Source: an uncultured Oenococcus sp.
GTDB lineage: Bacteria > Bacillota > Bacilli > Lactobacillales > Lactobacillaceae
Direction: 5' to 3'
NCBI GenBank assembly: GCA_934229385.1
Contig: CAKQDH010000001.1
Location: forward strand, 1-64,000
Length of the DNA: 64,000 nucleotides
Of this stretch, positions 53,532-63,977 are shown piece by piece. A model generated the notes under the pieces. That model was not told where the DNA came from. It did not search any database and saw nothing but the letters and a program-made list of their open reading frames with translations. Position 1 is the stretch's first letter. Every line of letters starts with the position of its first letter. The position numbers and the translations under genes were made by a program.

Positions 53532-55887
53532 TTTTAAAATCACTAGGTTTAATTCCTTTCATACCGATTAATGGATCAATTATTTTATTTTTAATTAAAA
53601 ACGAAGTCAATACTTTTTGGCCACTAGAGTCTTTTCTCCCCTTTAAATTTATGGTTTTTTGTTTATCTTTTTTAATTTTATCCAAAGTGACTGCATTTTT
53701 CTTTTCTGAAAAAAATTTTTTATTTTTCTGGTAATCTTCATAAAGAAAATAATTAATATTTGTTTTTCTTAAGGGAGTAGGATTATTAATCGCCTGAATA
53801 AAGGCTTTCTTATTTCCCAATAAAACTAATGACCTTTCTGCTCTAGTAATTCCCGTATAAATAAGATTCCTGGTCACAAATCCTCCTAAAGAGCTCATTA
53901 AAACGAAAATTATAACCTGAAACTCGCTTCCCTGAGCTTTATGTACAGTTGATGCATATCCTAAACAAAGCTGGTTTGCTTCCTTATCTTTATATAATAC
54001 AGGACGACCAAAAAAATTAGCTTCTACCTTTTTAGTCTTTAAAATTTTGTTTTCTTTTATTTGAGTTATATATCCAATATCTCCGTTATTAATTCCTTTT
54101 TCTGAATCATTTTTTTGCTGCATAACTCGGTCACCAACTAAAAAATGGTCTATCTTTTCCAAAGAAATTAATTTATCTTTAAAAATATTGTTTTTATTTT
54201 TTATTAAAAAAGGTCGGGCTAAATAATTAATCGTATTAACTAATCTATTAGTAGGAGCAATTATTTGAATATTTTCTTTTGGTATCCCAGCTTGAATAGC
54301 ATACATTAAAACTTTTTTTATAGTTTCGGCCATTTGTTCTTTATTCATAGAAAAAAAAGAAATATCTCTCCCTCTTTCAAACATTCTACGATTAACAGCA
54401 CCAACCTTCATGTCTTGTGAAACTATACTTATATCGGATCCTTTATCTTGCCGATAATTGTTTTCTAATTTAGTTACATTAAATAACCCGCTGTTTATCA
54501 AATCTAATAATACTTGCCCTTGCCCAACTGAAGATAGCTGATCATTATCACCTACTAACAATAAATGGCATTTATTAGGAACCGCTTCTAATAAATGCTC
54601 AAAAAGATTGAGGTCTACCATCGAAATTTCATCAATCACAATTAAATCTGCCTGAAGTTGATGCTTATCATTAAAACTAAAAAAACCATTTTCGTCTGCA
54701 CCCAGCATTCTATGGATTGTCATAGCTTTATGACCAGTAATTTCTGTAATTCTAGCGGCAGCTCTTCCTGTAGGTGCTGCTAAAAGAACAGAATTTTTTG
54801 AAATAAATTTTTCTTCTAACAATTTAATAAGAATTTTAATTATAGTAGTTTTACCAGTTCCCGGACCTCCAGTTAAAATTGAAATTTTATTTTTAAAAGC
54901 TGATATAATAGCTTTTTTTTGAATTCTATCGAGGAAACTTTTTTCTAAGTAATTTTTATCATATTTGATTTTCAACGTTTTGTTTTTTAAAATCCTAATT
55001 AAATTATTAGAAACCGATCTTTCTAATTGAAAATTTTTAAACAAACTAATCCTTTTATTTAGAATAAAAATTTTCTTATTTTTTAATAAAAAATTTAATC
55101 TCCTATCTAGCAAATCAGCAAAAAATTTATTAAATTGACTTCCCAGCAAATTTAAAATTTTATTTCGTAAATCACCTTTTAATATATAAGTGTTCCCATT
55201 ATTTTTATTATCATCATTTAAACAAGAGATAATGGCTCCATCGAATCTTAAATTTTCATCACTAAAATGTATTTTATATGAAATTAATTCTGCAAGATGA
55301 AAAGTATAACCATTAATTAAACCAATAAAACAAAAGGGATTTCTTTTAATGTCATTAATAAAATTAGGTCCAAATTGTTCATAAAGACGTTGAAAAATTT
55401 CATTTCCTATACCATATTCCTTTGCTAAAAGCAAAGTTTTTTGTTTGTCAATATCTTTTGTGATTACTTTCTTTAATGTATTAAGTTGACGTTTTTTCAA
55501 GCCCATTTTTAAAAATAAAGAAGGCTTATCTTTTATAATCGAAAATATATTCTTGCCAAAATTATCAACTAATTTAGCAGCTGTTTTTTGTCCTATTCCA
55601 GGAAATTCATTAGAACTAAAATATTGAATCAAAGACAAACGATCTTCAGGTACTAAAAATTTATATTCTTTAGAATTAAATTGCATCCCATACTTAGGGT
55701 GAGCAAATAAAGTCCCTTTGAATTGGTATGTTGAACCTATTTTTACATCGATAATATCTCCAGTAATTGTAATATCGTTTTTATTCCACTTAAAGTCACC
55801 ATCTAAAAAATGAGCCGAAAATATAGCATAGTCGTTAGAAATATTTTTATAAATTTTTCTTTTAATTATAGCTTTTAAATGAGACAT
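53524..55887 (-). CDS. recD2: ATP-dependent DNA helicase RecD2
   Basis: A 787-residue SF1B 5'-3' helicase. An N-terminal OB fold and helix-hairpin-helix region (FPGIGQKTAAKLVDNFG, about 95-111) is characteristic of RecD2. Walker A is LTGGPGTGKTT (about 340-350), Walker B VIDEISMVD, motif VI region AYAST-like GYASTVHKAQGSEF and FTAITRAK-like YTGITRAERS (about 705-714). It acts in replication fork repair without RecBC. Downstream genes overlap, forming recD2-SGNH-rsmF. Confidence 0.94.
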   Translation of the reverse strand: MSHLKAIIKRKIYKNISNDYAIFSAHFLDGDFKWNKNDITITGDIIDVKIGSTYQFKGTLFAHPKYGMQFNSKEYKFLVPEDRLSLIQYFSSNEFPGIGQKTAAKLVDNFGKNIFSIIKDKPSLFLKMGLKKRQLNTLKKVITKDIDKQKTLLLAKEYGIGNEIFQRLYEQFGPNFINDIKRNPFCFIGLINGYTFHLAELISYKIHFSDENLRFDGAIISCLNDDNKNNGNTYILKGDLRNKILNLLGSQFNKFFADLLDRRLNFLLKNKKIFILNKRISLFKNFQLERSVSNNLIRILKNKTLKIKYDKNYLEKSFLDRIQKKAIISAFKNKISILTGGPGTGKTTIIKILIKLLEEKFISKNSVLLAAPTGRAAARITEITGHKAMTIHRMLGADENGFFSFNDKHQLQADLIVIDEISMVDLNLFEHLLEAVPNKCHLLLVGDNDQLSSVGQGQVLLDLINSGLFNVTKLENNYRQDKGSDISIVSQDMKVGAVNRRMFERGRDISFFSMNKEQMAETIKKVLMYAIQAGIPKENIQIIAPTNRLVNTINYLARPFLIKNKNNIFKDKLISLEKIDHFLVGDRVMQQKNDSEKGINNGDIGYITQIKENKILKTKKVEANFFGRPVLYKDKEANQLCLGYASTVHKAQGSEFQVIIFVLMSSLGGFVTRNLIYTGITRAERSLVLLGNKKAFIQAINNPTPLRKTNINYFLYEDYQKNKKFFSEKKNAVTLDKIKKDKQKTINLKGRKDSSGQKVLTSFLIKNKIIDPLIGMKGIKPSDFKNE

Positions 55888-55915
55888 ATTTTTTCAATTC
55901 AAGAAAAATTAAAGT

Positions 55916-56248
55916 TTATCCCCTTTCCAAAACTTTATATACTAATAATTGTTTCATGACGAACCTATATTGTTCTACAATAGAATAATTATCTTGTATC
56001 TTAAAAATATCGATTTTTATACCCTTATTAGCTGATAAAAATAAAATTTTAAAAGCTGTTAAATCATCTTTAAAAGTAATTTTCATTTTTATAGAATTTT
56101 CTTTTTTTTCCGGTTCTAAATTAATAATTTTTATGAAAAAGCCTTTATTATTAACGAAAAAACCAAGATCTCGCAAAGAAAAACGTTTTATATCAGGACT
56201 TATTTCGAATTTTGTTTTATTAATGTGGATTATTTTTTTAAAATTCAT
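55916..56248 (-). CDS. DUF1831 family protein
   Basis: About 110 residues. The sequence FEISPDIKRFSLRDLGF near the start, the central KMKITFKDDLTAFK and the end IVEQYRFVMKQLL match the lactobacillus-specific DUF1831 family. The function is unknown; it is usually encoded between mtnN and a cysteine desulfurase gene, which is absent here. The frame extends upstream to 56293, overlapping mtnN, but the ATG at 56248 fits family length and avoids the overlap. Confidence 0.8.
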   Translation of the reverse strand: MNFKKIIHINKTKFEISPDIKRFSLRDLGFFVNNKGFFIKIINLEPEKKENSIKMKITFKDDLTAFKILFLSANKGIKIDIFKIQDNYSIVEQYRFVMKQLLVYKVLERG

Positions 56249-56273
56249 AAATAAATTATAATTCCGACTCTTT

Positions 56274-56951
56274 TTATCTAATTGCTTTTGCAAAATTTAA
56301 GAATATTTCAGCAGACTTTTCTCCGGCTTTTTCTAAAAATTTATCAAAACTAATATTAGCTGAACCATCAGCAGAATCAGAAATAGCTCTTAAAACGATA
56401 AAAGGGACCTCAAAATTATTTGAAACTTGAGCAACAGCTACTCCTTCCATTTCAGCAGCTAAAGCTTTAGGAAAATTTTGCAAAATTTTTTCTTTTGTTT
56501 TCTGCATCACAAATGAATCTCCAGAAACAACCAAGCCTTCTTTAGCTTTTGGATTAACTTTTTGAAATTTCTTTATTAAACTATGATTAGATTTAAAATA
56601 CAGACTTTTTCCCGGAATTTGACCAACAGAGCCCGGCCTAATTGTGTTAAAAACATCATAATATGCTAAACAGGTAGCGATAATTTGGTCACCAATTCCT
56701 AATTTAGAAGAAAGAGAACCTGCCGAACCAGTATTAACAATTAAATCAGGATGATAATTATTTATTAATATAGTTGTAGTCATTGCAGCCTGAACTTTTC
56801 CTATTCCAGATTCAGCAATAATTATAGTTTTTTGAAATAACTTTCCAAGGGTAAAAATTTGCCCTGCTATTTTCCTACTTTTTTTTTGAGAAAGAGAATT
56901 AATTAAAACCTTTTTCTCTTTATCCATCGCAATAATAACTCCAATTCTCAT
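56274..56951 (-). CDS. mtnN: 5'-methylthioadenosine/S-adenosylhomocysteine nucleosidase
   Basis: A 225-residue nucleoside phosphorylase-fold enzyme that removes adenine from MTA and SAH, feeding the methyl cycle and producing the AI-2 precursor. Marks are MRIGVIIAMDKEKKVL, ESGIGKVQAAM (about 46-56), VNTGSAGSL (about 70-78), AEMEGVAVAQV (about 168-178) and RAISDSADGSA (about 191-201) with the catalytic Asp. AAAGGGAG precedes the ATG. Confidence 0.95.
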   Translation of the reverse strand: MRIGVIIAMDKEKKVLINSLSQKKSRKIAGQIFTLGKLFQKTIIIAESGIGKVQAAMTTTILINNYHPDLIVNTGSAGSLSSKLGIGDQIIATCLAYYDVFNTIRPGSVGQIPGKSLYFKSNHSLIKKFQKVNPKAKEGLVVSGDSFVMQKTKEKILQNFPKALAAEMEGVAVAQVSNNFEVPFIVLRAISDSADGSANISFDKFLEKAGEKSAEIFLNFAKAIR

Positions 56952-57111
56952 TTCTTCTCCCTTTCTAGTGACAGCAACTATTTACTTTTAAAAACAAATA
57001 ATCGATTTAAAATCTAATCTAAAGTTCCTTAAATTCTTAAAAAATTATTAAAAACTTTATAAATTATTTAATAAATTATTTTTTGACAACTTAATATTAG
57101 GATTAAAAAGA

Positions 57112-57765
57112 TTAAATAAGTGTCTTATTCCCCTTTTCGTTAATATACGGCAAATAACCAATATCATTATAACCTTCTATAATAAAGTGTTTATTTTGTG
57201 TAACTTTTAATATAGAAGTTGATAAATTTTTTAGAGGCTCTAAATTATTGACCTGAGTTAGTTCTTTGATACCTAAATGAGAAATAACTCCATGAGAAAA
57301 AATTAAAATATTTTCATTATCTCCAATTGAATCTAAAACCATATTAATTGTTTTCCTAAATCTTTTTCTAGCATGAGAAAAGCTTTCCATCTTAAAATTC
57401 GAAAAATTTTTGTCATCTTGATGATTAACTAATTTTTGAAAAAGACGGGGATATCTATTTTTAACTTCTTTAGAAGTTACTCCTTCCCATTTCCCCATCC
57501 CAATTTCTGAAAAACCTTTTTCATCTAATAAATCTTGGATATTATATCTTTTTGAATAGTTCAATGTAATTTTAGCTGTTAATTTTGCTCTTTTAATAGG
57601 GCTTGAATAAATTTTAGAAAAAACGTTTTTATCCAAAAAACCGGCCAAGTAAATACAATCTTTTTTGCTAGAGCTAAGTAAAGGTGAATCAGCATTTGCA
57701 CCCTGAAATCTTTTTTCTAAATTCCATTTTGTTCTTCCGTGCCTTACAATAAAAATTCTTTTCAT
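57112..57765 (-). CDS. Histidine phosphatase family protein
   Basis: A 217-residue phosphoglycerate-mutase-like phosphatase. The catalytic FIVRHGRTKWNLEKRFQG (about 5-22) begins the protein, with YSSPIKRAKLTA (about 53-64), the acid in IGMGKWEG (about 88-95) and the second His in IFSHGVISHLG (about 155-165). These proteins act on diverse phosphomonoesters; specificity cannot be read. It stands apart, with 160-170 bases on each side that hold no gene. Confidence 0.88.
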   Translation of the reverse strand: MKRIFIVRHGRTKWNLEKRFQGANADSPLLSSSKKDCIYLAGFLDKNVFSKIYSSPIKRAKLTAKITLNYSKRYNIQDLLDEKGFSEIGMGKWEGVTSKEVKNRYPRLFQKLVNHQDDKNFSNFKMESFSHARKRFRKTINMVLDSIGDNENILIFSHGVISHLGIKELTQVNNLEPLKNLSTSILKVTQNKHFIIEGYNDIGYLPYINEKGNKTLI

Positions 57766-57936
57766 ATTAAAAAACCTAAAATTCTAATTAATAAACTTCT
57801 ATGTCCTTTTTACAAATTAAGAAAAAACTTACATCTGCTATGAATAGGTATTAAAAACATTAAATGATTATTTAATTCTAATTCTATGCCTTGAAAACCC
57901 TTTAAAAATATGAAGAATTATAAAGTTTAATATCTT

Positions 57937-59496
57937 TTATTCCCATTCAATAGTTGCCGGAGGCTTTGGAGTAATATCATAAACAACTCTATTAACTGAG
58001 TTAACTTCATCTACAATTCTTTGAGAAATTTTTTCTAATAATGGCCAAGATAGCTTTGCAAAATCAGCTGTCATACCATCAACTGAAGTAATTGCCCTAA
58101 TTGCTACTGTCCATTCATAAGTCCTACTATCACCCATTACACCAACAGATCGTAAATTCGTAAGAATGGTAAAATATTGCCAAATAGATTTTTTTAAACC
58201 CGCTTTCGCAATTTCATCTCTTAAAATAGCATCGGAATCACGAACAATTTGAAGTTTCTTTTTCGTAACTGTACCTAGTATTCTTATAGCTAAACCAGGG
58301 CCAGGAAAGGGTTGACGAAAAATAAGAGAATCGGGCATATCTAATTCTTTCCCCAATTGCCTTACTTCATCTTTAAAAAGCATCTTAAGCGGTTCAATTA
58401 ATTTAAAATGCATTTTTTTTGGTAATCCACCAACATTATGATGGGATTTAATAGTTTGAGCATTACCAGCACCTGATTCTATCTCATCCGTATAAAGAGT
58501 ACCTTGAGCTAGGAAATTAATCCCATTAAGTTTATGAGCTTCACGACTAAAAGTTTCGATAAATTCTTTCCCAATAATTTTTCGTTTCTTTTCAGGGTCT
58601 TTAATACCTCTTAATTTTTTAAAAAAAGGTTCTTGCGCATTAACTTTAATAATATTTAAACCGAATTTTCCTACCAAAGATCTCATTACTAAACTAGCTT
58701 CATTTTTTCTTAAAAAGCCATGATCAATAAAAATGCAAATAAGATGTTTGCCAATAGCTTTATGTAATAAAACGGCAACAACAGAAGAATCAACACCACC
58801 TGACAATCCTAAAAGGACTTTTCTATTTCCCACCATTTTTCTTATTTTATTAATTTGTAAATTTACAAAATTTTTCATTTTCCAATTAGGGTGGCAACCA
58901 GCAATATTAAAAACAAAATTTTTAAGTATTTGATCTCCATACTGAGATAAAGTTGTTTCAGCGTGAAATTGGATACCATAAATTTTCTTATCATCATTCC
59001 CAATAGCCGCAATTGGAGTTTCTGTAGTTTTACCACATATCTTAAAATCCTTAGGCAATTTTGTAACTGAATCGCTATGGCTCATTAAAACTTTTTGTTT
59101 TTTTGGGGTACCCTTAAAAAGCATTGTAGGTGTCTCAGAAGAAACTGTGAGCTCTGCTTGTCCAAATTCACCATTGCCTTTTCCCTTGAAAACTTTACCG
59201 CCCTTTAAATTATAAGCAATAAGCTGCATCCCATAACATATACCTAAAATCGGAATACCGATATCAAATATTTTTGGATCAATTTTAAAAGCGTTTTTTG
59301 CATAAACTGATTTAGGCCCTCCAGAAATTATAATTGCTTTAGGATTATATTTAATAATTTGTTCAACAGTCATTTTTCTTGACCTTAATTCCGAAAAAAC
59401 AGAAAACTCTCGAACTCGCCTAGCTATTAATTGGTTATATTGACCACCAAAATTTAAAACTAATATCTTTTCAATTCCCTTTTCTAATTTATTCAT
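57937..59496 (-). CDS. guaA: GMP synthase (glutamine-hydrolysing)
   Basis: A 519-residue two-domain enzyme converting XMP to GMP. The class I glutaminase domain has [14 protein letters not shown] (about 14-27) and catalytic Cys in [11 protein letters not shown] (about 84-94), with His in [10 protein letters not shown] (about 175-184). The PP-loop domain has [11 protein letters not shown] (about 229-239), and the C-terminal dimer domain ends [17 protein letters not shown]. It follows hpt by 13 bases. Confidence 0.97.
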   Translation of the reverse strand: MNKLEKGIEKILVLNFGGQYNQLIARRVREFSVFSELRSRKMTVEQIIKYNPKAIIISGGPKSVYAKNAFKIDPKIFDIGIPILGICYGMQLIAYNLKGGKVFKGKGNGEFGQAELTVSSETPTMLFKGTPKKQKVLMSHSDSVTKLPKDFKICGKTTETPIAAIGNDDKKIYGIQFHAETTLSQYGDQILKNFVFNIAGCHPNWKMKNFVNLQINKIRKMVGNRKVLLGLSGGVDSSVVAVLLHKAIGKHLICIFIDHGFLRKNEASLVMRSLVGKFGLNIIKVNAQEPFFKKLRGIKDPEKKRKIIGKEFIETFSREAHKLNGINFLAQGTLYTDEIESGAGNAQTIKSHHNVGGLPKKMHFKLIEPLKMLFKDEVRQLGKELDMPDSLIFRQPFPGPGLAIRILGTVTKKKLQIVRDSDAILRDEIAKAGLKKSIWQYFTILTNLRSVGVMGDSRTYEWTVAIRAITSVDGMTADFAKLSWPLLEKISQRIVDEVNSVNRVVYDITPKPPATIEWE

Positions 59497-59509
59497 TTAA
59501 ATAATGTAC

Positions 59510-60073
59510 CTATTTTATTAAATTTAATTTATCTTTATTAATAGTTGCAATTGCTGGCATATTTCGGAAATGACCATTATAATCACAGCCATAACCGACA
59601 ACAAATTTATCCGGGATCATCATTCCTATATAATCCATTTCTTTATCAACTGAAGAAAATCTCTCTTTTTTCATGAGGGAAACCATTAGGATATTTTTTG
59701 CTCCTTTATTTTTGAAATATTTTTTTACCCAGTCCATGGTTTTTCCTGTATCAACAATTTCATCTAATATTACAACGTCTTTGTTTGATAAATCTGAAGA
59801 AATATCATTAATTACTTTAATATTACCTGTTGATCGTGTATTAACATAAGAAGAAACCTGAATAAAATCTACGTCAAGATTAAAAGTTAATTTTCTTAAA
59901 AGATCAGTTGCAAAAAAAATCGCTCCCTTAAGAATAGGCACAAAAATAGGCCTTTTATTTGAGTTATAAAACCTTTTATTTAACAGATTAGCAAGATACT
60001 GGTTTATATTATCAATATTTTTTTCACTAGCTATAATTTTATCAATTGCTGGATGCTTAATTATTGAATTCAT
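59510..60073 (-). CDS. hpt: Hypoxanthine-guanine phosphoribosyltransferase
   Basis: A 187-residue purine salvage enzyme that makes IMP and GMP from the bases and PRPP. The PRPP loop is VVILDEIVDTGKT (about 100-112), with PILKGAIFFATDLLR (about 47-61) and VGYGCDYNGHFRN (about 158-170). Its ATG immediately follows the purB stop codon, so the two are coupled. It feeds both the guaB-guaA and purA-purB branches in this cluster. Confidence 0.94.
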   Translation of the reverse strand: MNSIIKHPAIDKIIASEKNIDNINQYLANLLNKRFYNSNKRPIFVPILKGAIFFATDLLRKLTFNLDVDFIQVSSYVNTRSTGNIKVINDISSDLSNKDVVILDEIVDTGKTMDWVKKYFKNKGAKNILMVSLMKKERFSSVDKEMDYIGMMIPDKFVVGYGCDYNGHFRNMPAIATINKDKLNLIK

Positions 60074-61369
60074 TTATTCTAACCCAACTCTCTTAAAAAT
60101 TTTATCGACATTTTTTAGATGGTAATGATAGTCGAAAGCAGAATCAATTTCTTTATCCGACAAATAATCCTTGATGACTGAATTATTTTCAATTAAATTT
60201 TTAAACATTAAATGTTGCTTCCATGATTTAGCAGTTATAGGCTGCACCAAATCATAAGCTTTTTCTCGACTTAATCCTTTACTTATCAGTTTCAATAAAA
60301 CCCTTTGAGAATAAATCAAACCATAACTTAGATTCATATTTTGTTTCATTTTTTCAGGAAATACTACTAATTTATCTACAATTTTGGTAAAACGTTTCAA
60401 CATATAATCAATGAGAATAGTCACATCAGGGAGCATAATTCTTTCAGTTGAAGAATGAGAAATATCCCTCTCATTCCAAAGACAAATATTTTCCATTGCT
60501 GTAGTAGTGTAACCTCGAATAACCCTTGCTAATCCCGTAACGTTTTCGGAACCAATGGGATTTCTTTTATGAGGCATCGCGGAAGAACCCTTTTGTCCAG
60601 ATACGAAGCTTTCTTCTACTTCGTGAATTTCTGTTCTTTGTAAATTTCTAATTTCGGTAGCAAAATTTTCAATACCAGTAGCTATTAAGGCCAGTGAATT
60701 AATATAATTAGCATGAAGATCTCTAGGAAGAACTTGAGAAGAAATATCTTGAGCCTTGAGCCCCAGAATTCTTAAAGCACTATCTTGTACCTCCATCGGA
60801 ATATTAGCAAAAGTACCTACAGCTCCAGACAATTTCCCACTTTCTACTTCTTTTGAAGCTTGATTAAACCTCGAAATGTTTCTTTTTGTTTCAGAATAAT
60901 ATCGAGCTAATACCAAGCCAAAAGTTGTAGGTTCAGCATGAACTCCGTGTGTTCTTCCAATCATTACAGTATTTTTAAACTCAAGGGCCCTTTTTTTAAT
61001 AACGTTAAGATAATTTAACAAATCTTTTTTAATTATTTTATTTGCTTGTTTAAGCCTTAAACTTTGTGCTGTATCTACTACATCAGTAGAAGTTAACCCA
61101 TAGTGAATCCAACGTTTTTCTTTACCCAAAGATTCTGATAAATTTCGAGTAAACGCTATAAGATCATGATGCGTTTGATTTTCAATCTGTAAAATTTTGC
61201 CTATATCAAAAGAAGCATTTTTTTTTATACGATCTACATCTTTTTGAGGAACTAAACCATAATTGCTCCAAGCTTGAACAACAGCTATTTCTACTAAAAG
61301 CCAACTTTGGTATTGGTTTTCTAAAGCCCAAATTTGTCCCATTTCCTTATTAGTGTATCTACTAATCAT
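60074..61369 (-). CDS. purB: Adenylosuccinate lyase
   Basis: A 431-residue fumarase-superfamily enzyme acting in AMP synthesis from IMP and in the de novo pathway. It has TSTDVVDTAQS (about 93-103), MIGRTHGVHAEPT (about 136-148) with the catalytic His, and the signature GSSAMPHKRNPIGSEN (about 261-276). Only the IMP-to-AMP role is supported by neighbours, since no other de novo gene is in the window. Confidence 0.96.
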   Translation of the reverse strand: MISRYTNKEMGQIWALENQYQSWLLVEIAVVQAWSNYGLVPQKDVDRIKKNASFDIGKILQIENQTHHDLIAFTRNLSESLGKEKRWIHYGLTSTDVVDTAQSLRLKQANKIIKKDLLNYLNVIKKRALEFKNTVMIGRTHGVHAEPTTFGLVLARYYSETKRNISRFNQASKEVESGKLSGAVGTFANIPMEVQDSALRILGLKAQDISSQVLPRDLHANYINSLALIATGIENFATEIRNLQRTEIHEVEESFVSGQKGSSAMPHKRNPIGSENVTGLARVIRGYTTTAMENICLWNERDISHSSTERIMLPDVTILIDYMLKRFTKIVDKLVVFPEKMKQNMNLSYGLIYSQRVLLKLISKGLSREKAYDLVQPITAKSWKQHLMFKNLIENNSVIKDYLSDKEIDSAFDYHYHLKNVDKIFKRVGLE

Positions 61370-61407
61370 CTTTAAAATCTCTTCATCTTATATTATTTAT
61401 ATATTAT

Positions 61408-62691
61408 TTATTTCCAAATCTTTTTTAATAAATGTGTTTGCTCAAAATGGGGGCCTACTCCAAAACTAAAAATCGGAATATTTAACAACTTTTCTATTTC
61501 TTTAACATAAATTTGAGCATTATGTGGTAAATCATTGAATTTATTAATTCCACTAAGGTCCTCGCTCCAACCAGAAAGAGTTTCATAAACAGGTTTAATA
61601 TTCGTTAAACTATTTATATTACTAGGGAAAATATTAATAAGTTTTCCATGAATTTTATAAGCTTTAGCAATTTTAAGCTCAGAAATCCCCGAAAGAACAT
61701 CTAAAGAATTAAGAGCAATTCTAGAAGCCCCTGAAACTAACATAGCATGTTTTAATGCTACAATATCAATCCAACCAATACGTCGCGGACGTTTAGTCAC
61801 TACACCATATTCATGCCCCTTTTTTCTAATAAAGTCTCCCGTTTTACCCTTTAATTCTGTAGGAAAAGGGCCTTTTCCAACTCGAGAAGTATACGCTTTA
61901 ATAACGCCTATAACGTCTGTAATTTTTTCAGCACCAATTCCTGCGCCGACAGCAGATCCTCCAGAAGTGGGATTTGAAGAAGTAACATAAGGATAAGTTC
62001 CTTGATCTATGTCTAACATGACACCTTGTGCTCCTTCAAAAACAATATTTTTATTTGATTGAGATAAATAATTACTTAATTTATCGCTTTCTATAACATA
62101 AGGCTTTAATCGTTTACCAAACTTTACATATGATTGATATATATCTTGATAATTTAAAGGAGAACCACCGTACAATTTTTCAATCTCCAAATTTTTTAAA
62201 GGTAAATATTCTTTTAAAAGGTTTGAAAAAATTTCTGGATTAATAAGATCAACTACACGAATTCCTTGCCTATTAATCTTATCAGAATAACAAGGCCCAA
62301 TACCCTTTTGGGTAGTCCCTATTTTACTATTGTTAGCTTTTTCTGATAAACGGTCAATTTCAATATGGTAAGGCATTATTACTTGAGCCCTATCAGAAAT
62401 TTTTAGTTTATCTGTATTTACTCCCTTTTCTTTTAATTTTTTTTCTTCTTGAAAAAAGGCTTTTGGGTTTATTACAACACCATTCCCAATAATTGATAAA
62501 GCTTTTGAACTGACAATACTCGCCGGTAAAGATGAAAGGCTAAATTTATCTATTCCATGATACACAGTATGTCCAGCATTGTTACCACCCTGATACCTAA
62601 CTACAGCATCAGCTTTTTTACTTAATAAATCTACAATCTTTCCTTTACCTTCATCTCCCCATTGGGCTCCGACTACAACAATTCCGGCCAT
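61408..62691 (-). CDS. purA: Adenylosuccinate synthetase
   Basis: A 427-residue GTP-dependent enzyme that joins IMP and aspartate. P-loop [16 protein letters not shown] (about 8-23), GGNNAGHTV (about 36-44), [12 protein letters not shown] (about 122-133), [11 protein letters not shown] and the GTP-binding [11 protein letters not shown] (about 299-309) are all present. AGGAGAAG precedes the ATG. The 65-base gap to guaB carries an inverted repeat like the one upstream of guaB. Confidence 0.97.
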   Translation of the reverse strand: MAGIVVVGAQWGDEGKGKIVDLLSKKADAVVRYQGGNNAGHTVYHGIDKFSLSSLPASIVSSKALSIIGNGVVINPKAFFQEEKKLKEKGVNTDKLKISDRAQVIMPYHIEIDRLSEKANNSKIGTTQKGIGPCYSDKINRQGIRVVDLINPEIFSNLLKEYLPLKNLEIEKLYGGSPLNYQDIYQSYVKFGKRLKPYVIESDKLSNYLSQSNKNIVFEGAQGVMLDIDQGTYPYVTSSNPTSGGSAVGAGIGAEKITDVIGVIKAYTSRVGKGPFPTELKGKTGDFIRKKGHEYGVVTKRPRRIGWIDIVALKHAMLVSGASRIALNSLDVLSGISELKIAKAYKIHGKLINIFPSNINSLTNIKPVYETLSGWSEDLSGINKFNDLPHNAQIYVKEIEKLLNIPIFSFGVGPHFEQTHLLKKIWK

Positions 62692-62724
62692 TTCTTCTCC
62701 TAATATATTCTTTTTTCTTTACTA

Positions 62725-62756
62725 CATTCTTAATATATTAGACCAAAACACGAATG
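62725..62756. promoter_or_regulatory. Candidate purine operator upstream of purA
   Basis: On the minus strand CATTCG (62756-62751) and AGAATG (62730-62725) form an imperfect inverted repeat with a 20-base spacer. The context GTGCTTAACATTCG nearly repeats the one upstream of guaB. It overlaps the guaB stop codon. PurR is an obvious candidate regulator but the half-sites are not a clear PurBox. Confidence 0.4.
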
Positions 62757-63905
62757 TTAAGCACGACTATAATTTGGAGATTTTTTGGTCATAACAACTT
62801 CATGAGGGTGTGATTCTATAAGACCAGCGTTTGTAATTTGAACAAAATGACCTTTTTCAATTAATTCTTTAATATTTCTTGCACCATTATAGCCCATCCC
62901 AGAACGTAAACCGCCTAAATATTCATAAATAACATCATCTAACTTCCCCTTGTATGGAGTTTTTGCTTCAACTCCTTCAGGAACTAACTTATTATTTTCT
63001 TTTATCTGTCCTTGGAAATAACGATCTTTAGAACCGTTCTTCATTGCAGATATTGAACCCATTCCTCGATAAGCTTTATATTTGTGCCCATCATCATCTA
63101 TAAAAGTTCTTCCTGGTGTTTCCTCTACACCAGAAAGCATAGAACCTAACATAACAGCATTACCTCCAGCTGCAATTGCCTTTACAATATCACCAGACCA
63201 TTTTAAACCACCATCAGCTATAATAGTTTTTGAATACTTTTCAGCTATCTGTGCAGCATCAGTAATTGCAGTGATTTGAGGAACACCTACGCCAGCAACA
63301 ATTCTTGTAGTACAAATTGATCCAGGGCCGATACCAACTTTAGCTACGTTGGCCCCAGCATCAAATATATCTTTAGTTGCTTCAGAAGTAGCAACATTGC
63401 CTCCAATAATATTTAATTTTGGATATTTTGAGCGGATTTCTTTTATTTTATCTAAAACGCCTACTGATTGCCCGTGAGCTGAATCTACAACGATTGCATC
63501 CACTCCATTTTCGACTAAATTTTTAACTCGTTCTAAAGAATCCCCAGTTATCCCCACTCCAGCGGCTACGATCAAGTGATGATTTTTATCAACCGCTGCA
63601 TTAGGATATTTTTTTATATTCACTTTTTCTTTTTTTACTTTTAGAACATTTCTAGCCTGTGCTTTAATTGACATATTTTTATGAATAACACCTAAACCAC
63701 CATTTAAAGCTAATTGACTAGCCATTTTGTTCTCAGTTATTGTATCCATAGCTGCACTTAAAATGGGAATATTTAAATGTAGATTTGAAGTTAAATCAAC
63801 TCCAAGTTTTACTTGATCTGGAAGGACTGCCGATTTATTAGGCACCAATAATACATCATCAAAAGTAAGTGCTAACTTTGTATATTTATTTGAAAAATTT
63901 GTCAT
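62757..63905 (-). CDS. guaB: IMP dehydrogenase lacking CBS domains
   Basis: About 382 residues instead of about 490. The TIM-barrel is complete: [17 protein letters not shown] (about 13-29), the catalytic loop with Cys in [15 protein letters not shown] (about 193-207), [13 protein letters not shown] (about 247-259) and the flap region. The tandem CBS (Bateman) domain that normally interrupts the barrel near residue 90 is replaced by a short linker ([12 protein letters not shown]). Activity should be retained, but ATP/GTP allostery through CBS would be lost. The ATG at 63905 follows GAGGG; a TTG four codons earlier is less likely. Confidence 0.95.
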   Translation of the reverse strand: MTNFSNKYTKLALTFDDVLLVPNKSAVLPDQVKLGVDLTSNLHLNIPILSAAMDTITENKMASQLALNGGLGVIHKNMSIKAQARNVLKVKKEKVNIKKYPNAAVDKNHHLIVAAGVGITGDSLERVKNLVENGVDAIVVDSAHGQSVGVLDKIKEIRSKYPKLNIIGGNVATSEATKDIFDAGANVAKVGIGPGSICTTRIVAGVGVPQITAITDAAQIAEKYSKTIIADGGLKWSGDIVKAIAAGGNAVMLGSMLSGVEETPGRTFIDDDGHKYKAYRGMGSISAMKNGSKDRYFQGQIKENNKLVPEGVEAKTPYKGKLDDVIYEYLGGLRSGMGYNGARNIKELIEKGHFVQITNAGLIESHPHEVVMTKKSPNYSRA

Positions 63906-63947
63906 TTTTTCCCTCAATTCTTAGTTAAATTTAGATAAGAAAAAAAG

Positions 63948-63977
63948 CATTCGCAAATTATTAGAAAAATACGAATG
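63948..63977. promoter_or_regulatory. Candidate purine operator upstream of guaB
   Basis: CATTCG and CGAATG form an inverted repeat (63948-63953 and 63972-63977) with an 18-base spacer. On the minus strand it reads GTGCTAAACATTCGTATTTT, closely matching the purA site. The leader continues to the ATG at 63905. Confidence 0.45.
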
